Shown here one piece after another: positions 13,024 through 23,228 of a stretch of 64,000 bases of DNA. Positions within the stretch are counted from its first letter, which is position 1, and each line of letters starts with the position of its first letter. The stretch comes from Purpureocillium takamizusanense (taxonomy: Eukaryota > Ascomycota > Sordariomycetes > Hypocreales > Ophiocordycipitaceae). Under the pieces are notes generated by a model. It worked only from the letters and a program-made list of their open reading frames with translations. It did no database searches and was not told where the DNA came from. Position numbers and translations under genes: made by a program. Location: NCBI RefSeq assembly GCF_022605165.1, contig NC_063068.1:2108001-2172000 (forward strand). Direction: 5' to 3'.

Positions 13024-13621
13024 GCTCTCGTCGGAGATAGGACGGGGTCCCCCAGGCTGGCTGCCAGGATCCCTTGCCTCTCCGCGCGCAGGGCGGGTTT
13101 GGTTCCTCCTGGGTCGTGGTCTTCGGGCTGAGACACGAGGTCGTCGGGCGTTACGGGGCCGTGGTGGCTTGATGGTGCTGCTGCCCAGCCGGTCAGGGGG
13201 TCGACATGAGGTTGGCTGTCGTGGTATATACGGGCTTGTTTGGCATGGCCGTCCTTGGGGCATTCGGGTATACCGGGTCTTGGAATGCGGTCGGTGTTTG
13301 GGCGCTTGGGCCATACGGGGCTTCATTTCTTTTGTTTTGGATATCATTGGCGTTTGGACGTTTTGCATATGAGCATGGGCATGGGCATGTAGCGGCATTT
13401 GCTGGCGTTTTGGGTCTGACTATAAAGACTTGTCGACTTCACAGTTCGGGACACACAGACAGGGACCTCGCGGTCAACTGGATTGAAGCATCATTACGCA
13501 CTCAAGTGTCGCTCGCCAACCGGCTATTATGATTACATAGAGCAAGTCTGGCAACCACATGCGGCGCTGCGCCTTTGGTCCCCAGTTTGTACAGTCCGGC
13601 GCCAAATATCCAGGCGCTCGC
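13024..13621. other. Convergent 3' regions
   Basis: This interval separates the stop of the 421-residue protein (plus) from the stop of YPP1 (minus). A plus frame at 13206-13532 has hydrophobic stretches but no family signal, and it lies where the 3' untranslated region is expected. Confidence 0.45.
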
Positions 13622-16600
13622 TCAGATGATGTAGCTCCCTCCCCCGAGACAGCGCCAGTCGCGCACCCCCATGGCCTCCTCCAGCTCGACACACCACCAC
13701 AACACTTCCTTCGCCTTGTCAGGCTGGCCGCTCTCCTCGTGTGCTCGGGCCAGGGCGAACCAAGCCTCGGAATAGTCCCAGCCGGTGCCAAGACGCGTGA
13801 GGCCGGACAAAAGGGCAAAGGCCCGGTCTCGAGCCGCAAGCCGATCAATGAGCGGCAGCCGAGTGGCCTTGTAAGGGGCCGGGAGATGGTCGTCACCCAC
13901 TGGAGACGACGTGGCGTCGGCGAATTTGACTTGTGGCTGCGTCGTCGTGGAGCCGAGCCCGAGGGGAACCGAAGGAAGCGACTTCACTGCCCCATCTGTT
14001 GAAGCCTCCGACAGCGCCAAATGCGCCAAGGAGTCGAGCGATGGCTCAGGATTCTCCAGGAGTGGCACGGCTGGTGTCGGCCGAATCTTCTCGCTGTACG
14101 TGTCCAGGAGGATATTGGACAGCCCCACAATAGCAGCAGGATGATCCGGGCAATGCGTCAGGGCATACTCAAAATCTGATCTCGCCGTGTACGGTTCATT
14201 TTGGGCCAAAGACAAGAGTCCAAGCTGCAGGAGGTGTCAGTTGATGAATTGAAACAGTCGGCTGCAAAAATCAGGCTCACCTCGGACCACACATCGCCCC
14301 ACAGGTCGTCAACGCTCTTCTTTTCGCCCCATGATGCCGTCTTTGGTCCGCTGGCTATCGACTGGTCTTGAGATATCTCCATCTCGAGACCATGGACCAG
14401 CTTCTGTGCTTCAGCGATTGCGCCCTTGCAGTCCTCCAGCAAGGCAGCTCGACGGTAGAATCCGGCTATAGTGAGCCAGATGCCGACGAGCATTGCGATA
14501 CGCTGACTCCCCTCTCTTTCGTTGGGAAATTGCACCAAGGGGAGGTGATTTGGCGTTGCCTGTGTTACATCAACTGAGATCTCGGTAAAATCCGTCGATT
14601 TTGAGGCATTGGAGAGGTACGAGTTCAATGGCAAGGTGGTCTTGGACTTGGAAAACGACGACATGCGAGTCTGAGACGACCTTGTTGAGAAGGAAACATC
14701 TCCTTGCTCCAGCTCCGCACCGGGCGTAAAGAAGGCATCGCCATCGACGATGGTTGCTTGCGGCGACAAGGTTCCCGTGGCGTCTGTTCGGGGCCGGCTG
14801 TCGTTTCTTTCCCTCTTCTTGAGGCTGTTTCTGTGGCCAGACTGGCTCCTCTGCCTATGACTTGAGCTGCCCCTTCGCGATCTGGGCCCGGCCGCATGCA
14901 CGCCGTTCTCCTCGGTGACATGTACCATCGGCCTCACTGTTGTCTGTGTTTGTTTGGTCGCTGGCCTAGGCCCGACCCCATTCGACTTGTCGTCGCTGAG
15001 AGTGGATGCGCTGGGCTGTCTCGTGGGAGGCCTTGAGCGGTCGATCTTTGATCCAAAAATACTGCCCCTGATGCTTCTAAAGGTGCCTGATGTCTTGGGT
15101 GGCTGCTGCGCTGGTGTCGTCAGAGTGGGTGACTGCACTGTGACGCTGCCATACAGCCGAGAGAAGAGGGTCAGCAGCTCGTAGCTTGCGTTGACGGCAG
15201 CGTCCGGCCCATCCGTAAGCTCGGTGATGGCGAGCTCCGTCATCTTGAGCTCCAGGATACCCTGCTTCTCGGCATCGTCCATCTCATCGACTAGGCCGTG
15301 TTGCGGTTCCGCTGGGACGCCATCCGCACCGGCATCGTTGAGATGCTCACTGCGGAAGCCCGGCCCGCCTTTTCCAAAAAGAACCGACGGGTCCCTGAAC
15401 TGCTCCAGCGCACCTTCGCAGGCCCGGATGGCAGAAGTATAGTCCTGCCTGGCGCTCAGCAGAAGGGCGAGAAGATGCCATAGCGGAATGAGAGTCCTCT
15501 CTTGCCAGTGTGACCCGCACAGCAGGTCGTAGCCCTCTTCCCTGCCCTTGTTGGACATCAAGGCCGTCTTTGTCAGTTCAATGGCCGCCGTCAGCTCCCT
15601 GCGCTCCGCCAAGAGCAGGGCCAGGCTGAAGAAGCTTCTAATGTCTTTTGATCGGCCATACTCCGCAGACAAGGACTTTCGCAGACACCTGATGGCCTTG
15701 GACTGTATCTCCGTCCTCGAGCCCGCCTCATAAGTGAGCCTCGACCAATGCGCGTGTGATAGACCAATGGCCTGCCAAGCCAGGGCCACAGTGTGCGGTG
15801 CAACCCAGGGTTCCAAATCCCCGTTCGTTGTCTCCTCGGCTATGGATGGGGTGCCATTCTCGTTTGCCATGTGCTTGCCGTGAGGCAGCTTGGACAACCA
15901 GTCCTCGAGCTCCGCACCGAGGCGTCGTGCCTTTTCGCCGGCCTTCTGATGTCCGTACCGACAAAGCGCTATAATGGCCATCGACATGGTTTCCAAGACA
16001 GTGCCGTCATCATCGAGGCTGGGTTCGATCTCACCAGTCTTTTCCACGCGAGCCTTGCCCCTCTTGACAATATCCAGGTACGAATCGAAAGCTTTGAGGG
16101 CGAGGTCGAAATCAGCGAGCGACATGTGGACGAGGAACAAGGAGCGGAGGATGGCAGTGGAGTGATATGTCCTGGTGGCTGCACTGTAGAGAATCTCGAG
16201 GATGCCCCGGCTGACTGCAGACCTGCCCCCTTGGCCGAGGTCTTCCTCACGCCAGCCCCGTCCGCAAAGAATGGTCCAGTTCTTGGTCACGCGCCGGACG
16301 AAGGCTTCCACCTCGATCCTCTCCTCGTCTGCCCGTGGAAACGACGTTTCTGACAGGAGGAGGGAGCGATAGGTAGACTCCACATACTTGAGCTCGGCGC
16401 GCAGTTGACTTCGTGGGGAGGAGTCGGCCGAGATAGGCAGGCCTTCTAGGTGGCCAGGCTGATACAGGAGGTCGCTCTCTAGTATCCGAGACAGGGCCAT
16501 GTAGTATTCGTTCCAAATTTGCCTTCGCGGTACTGAACCTTTGAATCCATAGCCACCGGTGCCCGGCGCTTGCATAGAATCCCAGTATTTGGCCCACGAG

Positions 16601-17394
16601 CGAAACGGCACGAGCGTGGCGGGATTCTCCAGAGACGTCTCATCGCGGGCGGCGGAGCCGCTCGAAAGCACACAGTACTCTGTCAGGAACAGTTCCGACC
16701 AGTAGCGCAACTGCTTTCTGACTTTTCCCGTCAGAGCGCGGTTCAGAGCTGGCGCGACAGCCTTGAGTGCATCAAGAGCTTCTGTCCGCTGCTCATGGCG
16801 CATCAAGCAGTTTGCTCTTAGGTAGGCCGACTTGAGGGCGCAAACATGTGTCCATTCATGAGACAGGGCGGCAGGATCAAGATTGGTGCCCTCGTCTTGC
16901 AAGCGTGTGGGCAGGCGCTCGGTAGCCAGACTATATTCGCCCACGACCCAATGTAGCCAGCCAACGCATACCTGGGCCTGGAATCGGTCTTCGTGGTTTA
17001 CGCGCTCTTCGTCGATGGCGGCGAGAAGCGCCGGGACCCTGGTAGTGACGTCGAGGTCGCGCGCCGTGGCCGAGGCGGAGGTTCGCGCTCCAGCTGTCGT
17101 GGCGTTGGAGATGGCACATTCGGTCTCGGCGGCCAGGGTGAGGCCTGTGGCGGTTAGCACGGGCTTCGGAGGCGGATACGAAGTGCAATGGGTGGCGGGC
17201 GTACATTTCCTGTCGGCTGCATGCTTTCGAACCTTGCGAACGAGCTCAGGCACGTCGTCCCAACTGCCCTCGCAGCGGGCGGCCTCGAGCTGATCAATGT
17301 AATGAAGGGCTTTGGTCTGGGAGCAGCCACGTCAGCTAGCTGGCTGGGCTCAGGGCCACGAGGCTGCTGCACAGCACGGCGTTCGTACCGTCAT
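13622..17394 (-). CDS. YPP1: Ypp1/TTC7-type scaffold of the plasma-membrane PI4-kinase complex
   Basis: Ypp1 (TTC7 in animals) is a TPR-like helical scaffold that, with Efr3, places PI4-kinase Stt4 at the plasma membrane, where PI4P is made; yeast Ypp1 is also linked to endocytic cargo transport. Exons on the minus strand are 17394-17389 (only M-T), 17316-14281 and 14224-13622. The introns (17388-17317 and 14280-14225) have GTACGA and GTGAGC donors and CAG acceptors, and phases match, giving 1214 residues. The N-terminus reads ALHYIDQLEAARCEGSW then DDVPELVRKVRKHA, a typical Ypp1 start. Helical repeats run to about residue 720, a Ser/Arg-rich disordered segment covers about 725-905, and C-terminal TPR sequence (ARSDFEYALTHCPDHPAAI) straddles the last intron. 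It is divergent from RIX1. Confidence 0.88.
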
Positions 17395-18448
17395 CTTGGA
17401 TCCAGGTCATTCGAGGGCAGCGTGTCGACGGTATCCCCGTGGCATGGCGAGAGGATGACGATCGGGGGGGAGAGGGCCGTGCACCGGGAGGACGCAGTGG
17501 CGGTCGAGGAACGGCGAGCCGGACAGCGGTGCAGAGCAGATTCCGAAGCCGAGGGCGCACAGGAGGGGCGAGGCTGTGCGGGCGAGAGCGCGAGGGGGAG
17601 GGACAGAGGCGAGGATGGAGTCGAGGTAGAGATGGGTAGACGAGGACGAACGACTGTCGGAGAGAAAGCGGCGTGCAAAGCCAGGAGCGAACGAACGAGT
17701 GAGCAACCCGTGTCCCTGCCACCTGCCTCGGCGACGGCGTTGGGTGAAGCTACTACCAAGTAACTACGTACCTTGGCTGGGCTACTTGCCTGTGCCAATG
17801 GGCAACGCCGGCCAATCAGCACGGCAGGTGGAACCCCACGACAGGGGCAGCGACAGCGGCGGGAGGTTCGCTGATGTTGCGACTGGCGGGGTGGGGACGG
17901 AGGGACCCTCCAGGGCTCCACGAGCGAGTCCCGGGCGCACGGCGGCGCAGTTACCTCCACTACAAGTGCTCTCTAGGCGTTCAAGGCGTTGTCGCGCTCC
18001 AGGTGCAGCAGTGGAGCTTGGGCGCTGCTGGTGGTGCTATAGGTGTCGGGTACCTTGGCACCTGTAATCAGTCAGGTAAGGTACTAACCCAGCTGGTACC
18101 ATGGAGAAAAAAAAAGTTCTGGTCGCGGGCCCCGTCATTGGCGATGGCTTCTCACCAGGCTACATACATGCATGCATTGCGGCGAGCACATGCCACGAGC
18201 CATTGCGCGCATGCACATCGTCGCGGGTCTGCCACCGTCCCTCACGTTGCCCAGCAAGGGTGAATAAAGCCATTTCGGCGGATAAAAACGTTGTGTGCGC
18301 CAGGCACGCCGCGACTGCAACGTCGTTGCGCGGGCATACAGACAGACACTTGAGGTGTCGTTGAGAGAAACCTGTTGCAAAGCCTCACCACCACGACAAC
18401 GCCCTACCCGCATCCCGCCATACACAACACACCCACACACACACGGTC
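17395..18448. promoter_or_regulatory. Divergent promoter interval between YPP1 and RIX1
   Basis: The two start codons point away from each other over 1054 bases, so both promoters must lie here. The region is GC-rich, with GGTACC/TACC words near 17760-17780 and 18045-18105 and an A-run near 18107. No TATA box is obvious. Frames that read through it have no domain support. Confidence 0.5.
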
Positions 18449-20824
18449 ATGGCTCCTCCGCCCGCGCCTCCGCCGGACCTGCGGGTGCTCTGCCGCAAGC
18501 TCACCTCCATCCCGCCGGCGCAGCTCCCGCACGCGCTGCCCGCCCTCGCCAGGCACGTCGTCCGCTGCAGGGATGCGCTGTCGGCGCCGCACGAGCAAAA
18601 GCCCAAGGACGACGCTTCCTCGCAGGGTGGCGGCTCCTCTTCCTCCTCCTCCACCGCCGGGCTCGTTCACAAGCTCAAGACCACCGTCACGACCCTCCTC
18701 AATGGCCGCTCCCGCGAGGCTAGGTTCGCCGCCGTCGGCCTCGTCAAGGCTGTCGTGGATGTCGGCGGCTGGGAGATGCTCCGAGCCTCCGAGCCCTGGG
18801 CCCGTGGCTTGCTCTCCATTATACAAGTATGCCACATCCTAATCCTATCGAGGGCGCATGCTGATCACTCTCATCTCACCCCTCAGAAGGGCGACTCGTT
18901 TGCCGCCAAGGAGCTCGCCGTCATCACCCTCACCCGCATCTACGTCCTCGTGCATCCCTATCAGACCCTCGTCAGAGAGATCGCGACGCCCACGATCCCG
19001 GCCTTTGCCACCGCGTGCCTCCAGCTCATCAAGCCCCCGGCCTCTGGCCCGGCTTCGACGGCGCCCCTGGCCTTTGTTCAGACCGTCTGCGATGCCTTTT
19101 CGACGCTCATCCCGCTCTACGCCGCCACCTTCCGTCCCTTCGCCTCGCAAATCAGGTCCGTCGTGAGGCCTCTGCTGGCGCCCACGAGCTCCGACGAGAC
19201 TTTGGTCCCCCACTCGCTTCAACGGTCGGCGGGTCGGCTTGCCATATCGCTGCACCATGTTGCCGCCAAGTCCGGCGGCAGCGAAGAGTGGTCCAAAACC
19301 GTCGACGCCGTTCTGAGGCAGTTGCACGCCACTGCTGACCAGGTCCTGCGCGCAGTGGACGAGTCTTGGGACGCTTCCGGTGGCTATGGCAAGACGCCAG
19401 TCGACTTTGCTGAAGAGCCCAAGGGAGGAAGCACGTCCGCGGACCAGCTGCCACCGTGGACCGGCTTGAGCGCCGGAATCGAGCGACTCACCGGACTCTT
19501 CCGCCACCTTTCCGACTGCCTCCTTAGTCCGACCAAGGGATCTGTCACCATTCCCATAAGCGCCTTAACGGACGCCATCTCCCGGGTCTGCCTGATAGCC
19601 AGGCAGTCGCCCAAGTCCCAGACGTGGGAGCAAGCTCTCGAGACGAACGCCGCCGTCGGCAGAGATGAACGGGATGAACTGTGGAGCTTGATGCCCGAGG
19701 TGCACATGGCTGCTCTCGGGCTCGTGCAGACAATGCTTCGGAGGCTAGGCCAGGGCTTGCTGCCGTTGGTCTCCGAGGTCCTGGACCACCTTGTCCGCGT
19801 CTTCAAGTCGGGCATGGACATACCCGACGTGCGCAAGAGCGGATACGTCGTCCTTGATGGTCTCTTGGCCCTGTCAGGGCACACGCTGTCGAAGCCCACA
19901 GTCACGTTGCTCGAGCCCCTCGTCGCCGCCTGCTGCCGAGACCTCCAGCAAGACGCCGGCTTCCTCAAACCCGCCAGCAAGCCGACCGCCGCCCAGGGCA
20001 AAGACGCCAAGAAGCCCGCCGTCGCCAACGTCGACCTCTTTCTGCAGCCCCAGGCCTCTTCCGCCGAAGAGGTGTCCGTCCTGCCGCCGGACCACAAGGC
20101 CACCGCCGACGCCCTGCTCGCGACCCTACTCTCCGCCCTCCCGCAGCAGCACCTCAAGCCCACCCTGCGCGGCCTGCTCGACAAGACGGCCATCCTGACG
20201 CAGAGCCGCGACGCCATGCTGGCGAGCGTGCTGAACCCCTTCAAGGACCAGCGGGGCCGCATGTACCCCAGCATCCTGCCCCATCTGGCGCGCGCGTTCC
20301 CCCACGACCAGGGCCTCGAGGTGCTGCGCAGCAACCTCCGCGTGAGCGTCGTCGCGGGCGGCAGCGACATGCTCGCGTCGGTCGACGAAGTTGAGCGGGA
20401 AGAGTACGAAGACGATGCCGACGCGCCCATGGCCGATGCCGAGGCGGACGAGGGCAACGAGCCCGAGCCACCGCCATCAGGCAATGGGGTCCACGCCTCT
20501 GGAACCCTGCCATCCGAGCCGCAAGTCGAAATCGACCTGCCGGTGCAGAGCAATCCCTTTGCGCCAACCGCAGACAGGGCTTCCCGGGCCGAGTCGCCGC
20601 CCAAGCGCAAGCACCACGGGTCAGACTCGAACCCGCCCAAAAGACAGGAGCTCGAGAAACCGGTGCCGACAGCTGAGCCGGCTAGGGCCGTCCCACCTCC
20701 ACCGCAGGCGCAGGCACAAAACGACGAGGGCGAGGAGGATGACGACGACGACGACAGTGACGTCAGCGTGCATCTGAACATGGAACTCGAGAACGACGAG
20801 GACGACGACGGGAGCGACGAGTAG
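18449..20824 (+). CDS. RIX1: Pre-rRNA processing protein Rix1
   Basis: Rix1 forms the Rix1-Ipi1-Ipi3 subcomplex that binds nucleolar and nucleoplasmic pre-60S particles, is needed for ITS2 processing and prepares the particle for remodelling by the AAA ATPase Rea1 (family knowledge). Exon 1 is 18449-18826, the intron 18827-18886 (GTATGC...CTCAG) and exon 2 18887-20824, giving 771 residues. The N-terminal half is helical and ARM-like: RVLCRKLTSIPPAQLPHAL, then EARFAAVGLVKAVVDVGGWE and KELAVITLTRIYVLVHPYQ, all typical of the Rix1 N-terminal domain. The last ~140 residues are disordered, with a basic KRKHH patch and a strongly acidic D/E tail. The intron is 60 bases, in frame and stop-free, so retention would only insert 20 residues. 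Confidence 0.9.
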   Translation: MAPPPAPPPDLRVLCRKLTSIPPAQLPHALPALARHVVRCRDALSAPHEQKPKDDASSQGGGSSSSSSTAGLVHKLKTTVTTLLNGRSREARFAAVGLVKAVVDVGGWEMLRASEPWARGLLSIIQVCHILILSRAHADHSHLTPQKGDSFAAKELAVITLTRIYVLVHPYQTLVREIATPTIPAFATACLQLIKPPASGPASTAPLAFVQTVCDAFSTLIPLYAATFRPFASQIRSVVRPLLAPTSSDETLVPHSLQRSAGRLAISLHHVAAKSGGSEEWSKTVDAVLRQLHATADQVLRAVDESWDASGGYGKTPVDFAEEPKGGSTSADQLPPWTGLSAGIERLTGLFRHLSDCLLSPTKGSVTIPISALTDAISRVCLIARQSPKSQTWEQALETNAAVGRDERDELWSLMPEVHMAALGLVQTMLRRLGQGLLPLVSEVLDHLVRVFKSGMDIPDVRKSGYVVLDGLLALSGHTLSKPTVTLLEPLVAACCRDLQQDAGFLKPASKPTAAQGKDAKKPAVANVDLFLQPQASSAEEVSVLPPDHKATADALLATLLSALPQQHLKPTLRGLLDKTAILTQSRDAMLASVLNPFKDQRGRMYPSILPHLARAFPHDQGLEVLRSNLRVSVVAGGSDMLASVDEVEREEYEDDADAPMADAEADEGNEPEPPPSGNGVHASGTLPSEPQVEIDLPVQSNPFAPTADRASRAESPPKRKHHGSDSNPPKRQELEKPVPTAEPARAVPPPPQAQAQNDEGEEDDDDDDSDVSVHLNMELENDEDDDGSDE

Positions 20825-21242
20825 GAAACAGAGAAAGAGGAGGAGGCATATTAGACGATGCATTTATACTATGCAGCTAAGTAATGTGGATGGGCGTCTA
20901 TGACCCCCCGTCTCGGGTATTCATCCCGCAGAAATGCGGCACTGCGATGAGCGTGCACGGCTTGGCTACCGAGGCGACTGACTGTCCAAATGTTTGCAGT
21001 CCCCAAAACGTCTAAAAGCAAACCGGAAAACCCGTTGCCTCCCGGCTCGCTGTGTCTTTGTCCCAAACCCACACGTAAACGCCAGTTGGACCCCGTCAGA
21101 GAGAGTCCTGTTAACCCGAGTAAAAAAAAATCCCGTCCCAAGTATGATTGGCGAAAAGAGAAGAGCCTGCTCCCGGCACGATATGCAGATACGGTTCATG
21201 TGAGTGGACGGAGAGAATATGCCTCAGGAAAAGGAGAGGCAG
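20825..21242. other. Convergent 3' regions of RIX1 and the WW gene
   Basis: A 418-base interval between two stop codons on opposite strands. No coding support; it should hold both polyadenylation regions. Confidence 0.5.
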
Positions 21243-22160
21243 CTAATCCAAGAGCCACGCCCTGCGCTTCTCCTCCTTCCGGGCGCGTCGCTTCTCTTTG
21301 AAGGCCTTGAGCTCTGACTTGCTCAGGCGCTGGTTCTGGCGCTCGGCCTTGAGGCTGCGGCCGTCGTGCTGGTTGGCGGCGGCGTCGACGTCAAAGAAGG
21401 CGTTCATCTGGCGCCGCGACTTGGCCTCGTCGCTGTGCCGGCCGGGGCCCATGTCGCCGGACTGAGCCTGGCCGTTCCAGCGGTTGAAACCCATGGACAC
21501 ACCATACCCATCTACCGTCGCCTCCGGGGGTAAAGCCGCGGCGGCAACAGCGGCGTCGCGCGCCTCCTCCTCCTGCTTGTAGGCCTGCGCGTACCAGGCG
21601 TTGGGATCGTAGTCGCCGTGGATGGCCGGATTGTAGCCACCAGCGGGAGGCATCTCGTTGACGGGCGGCTGGGGCGCGCTGGGTGCGACGGCGGCGGCGG
21701 CGGCGGCGGCGGCGCCGGAAGATGAGGAGGAGCCAGCGGCCACCCTCGGGTTATCCCATTGCGAGGCGCCCGTGAATCGGTTTACAAAGTACCAAGACTG
21801 GTACGTTGCCTCCCAGCGACACTCCCAACCGTCGTCTTGAGATCCGGGAACGGGCTCGTTGGGGAGCGGAGGGCCCTCGGGCAACGGCTCTTGGGGAAGC
21901 GGAGGATCGTCTTCCGTCTCGCCCTCTTCCAAAGAGTCTGCATCAGAAGTGTCCTCGGGAAGCGGCGCGTCATCCGGCCTCGCCATCTTGTCGTCGCGGG
22001 GCGCCGCGCCTTCCGAGGCGGCGGCGGCGGCGGCGACGGAGGATGACGGCGATGGCGATGCGACCGGAGACTGGCCTTTGGCGTGCGCGGGCGACTCTGG
22101 CGCCACCTCCGGGGTCGCGGCACTGGCAGCGTCCGGCGTGGGCGAGGCGGCTGGAGACAT
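21243..22160 (-). CDS. WW-domain protein with basic C-terminal helix
   Basis: Single-exon gene of 305 residues. One WW domain occupies about residues 111-138: W112, the aromatic pair in W-Y-F-V-N (123-127), T130, the second signature W135 and P138 are all present, so it should bind Pro-rich ligands. Before it is a Pro/Ala/Ser-rich, then acidic segment (EEGETEDDPPLPQEPLPEG). After it are an Ala run, the block YNPAIHGDYDPNAWYAQAY, and a highly basic C-terminus (LKAERQNQRLSKSELKAFK then EKRRARKEEKRR) ending W-L-L-D. This architecture resembles uncharacterised WW proteins conserved in fungi and is probably nuclear from its basic tail. A role in RNA processing or transcription is possible but not shown. 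The ATG at 22160 is the first in frame. Confidence 0.82.
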   Translation of the reverse strand: MSPAASPTPDAASAATPEVAPESPAHAKGQSPVASPSPSSSVAAAAAASEGAAPRDDKMARPDDAPLPEDTSDADSLEEGETEDDPPLPQEPLPEGPPLPNEPVPGSQDDGWECRWEATYQSWYFVNRFTGASQWDNPRVAAGSSSSSGAAAAAAAAVAPSAPQPPVNEMPPAGGYNPAIHGDYDPNAWYAQAYKQEEEARDAAVAAAALPPEATVDGYGVSMGFNRWNGQAQSGDMGPGRHSDEAKSRRQMNAFFDVDAAANQHDGRSLKAERQNQRLSKSELKAFKEKRRARKEEKRRAWLLD

Positions 22161-23228
22161 GACGGTGATGGTCCGGGCAGGGCAGCGTGTGTGGATGGAT
22201 GCTCAAGCAGGCGTTTTTTTGGAGGCGCTGCGCCGGCGAAAAGGGGATCCTGTCAAGCGGCAACTGTGAGCATCCCGAAGTCACATCGTCGCATACAATA
22301 CTTAATGTAGGCACCTGGGACTTGAGCGGTCGGGCGTGGGTTGCGTCGCGATGACGTCCGCGGAACGTTGTTCCGGCGAAGAGGTTGCTTGCTTGCTGCT
22401 GGAAAGCAGGCGAGCGGATCCGCTGCGCGGGCGACGAAAGCAAGCAAGAGCGTCACGAAGAAGGTGCATTGAGCACACACACAGGCACGCATATTTGCTT
22501 GCCAGGTGCCTGATCACGTGATGGGCCCACCTCGGCGCCTCGTGCTCCCTCCCAGGCACGCTGGCCACGGCTTGCGAGAGGCGGCTATACCCGCAGCCAA
22601 CCCGCAGCCAACGACAAGAAAGGCAATATCATGTCACTTTATCTTGCTTGGGGTGGAATGGAATCGAGGCTCCAAGGGCTTCGTTGGCCTGCAAGCCCCA
22701 ATGAAATGCATCGCTTTTCCCGGGCTCTGTGCCAAAGGCTGAGTGAGGAGTCTCGCTCTTGAACGGAAGCCGGTGCTACAAAGTACGGAATGAATCGTAC
22801 GCACCCCGGCCGTTACAAATTCCCCCCTCAAACCTCGCCCCCCCCCGCGTTGGGTCGTCAAACGCGGCGGGGACAACTGAGCGCCGTGTCAGTGCCTTTG
22901 TCCAGAAAGGGACGCTGCGCGGCCGGAGACAGCGGGCTCGTATCTGCCGGCGACGCTCGGCCCCTGTGCCGTCGATTCAGATTCGTTGCTTCTGCCGCCT
23001 GCACCCCCGACGATCACTCCGCCCGCGGCAGACTTGTCGCGGGACACGGCATATGCGTGGAATCATGTTTGAAAAGAAAAGAAAAACACTTGTGACTCTG
23101 AGCGACTTCTCCCTTTTGTCCGCCTGCCTGCGTGATCTTCCGTCGGGCTGCCGCTGTGGTTGAAGTGGTTGAGCGACTTTTGTTCTTTGTCGAGCTACCT
23201 CAAACCTCAACAAACGGCGTGGGCGACG
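22161..23228. promoter_or_regulatory. Divergent promoter interval between the WW and GH16 genes
   Basis: About 1.07 kb between two outward-facing start codons. A CpG-rich stretch and a TGATCACGTGAT-containing palindrome near 22508-22521, with an E-box-like CACGTG core, are visible. No TATA box is clear. No reading frame inside it carries a domain. Confidence 0.45.

Noticed and set aside
13206..13532. Small hydrophobic plus-strand protein
   Set aside because: Lies in the 3' region of the 421-residue gene; hydrophobic stretches alone are not enough support.
19384..20781. A 465-codon open frame antisense to RIX1
   Set aside because: Shadow of RIX1; Ser-rich run is the complement of its acidic tail.
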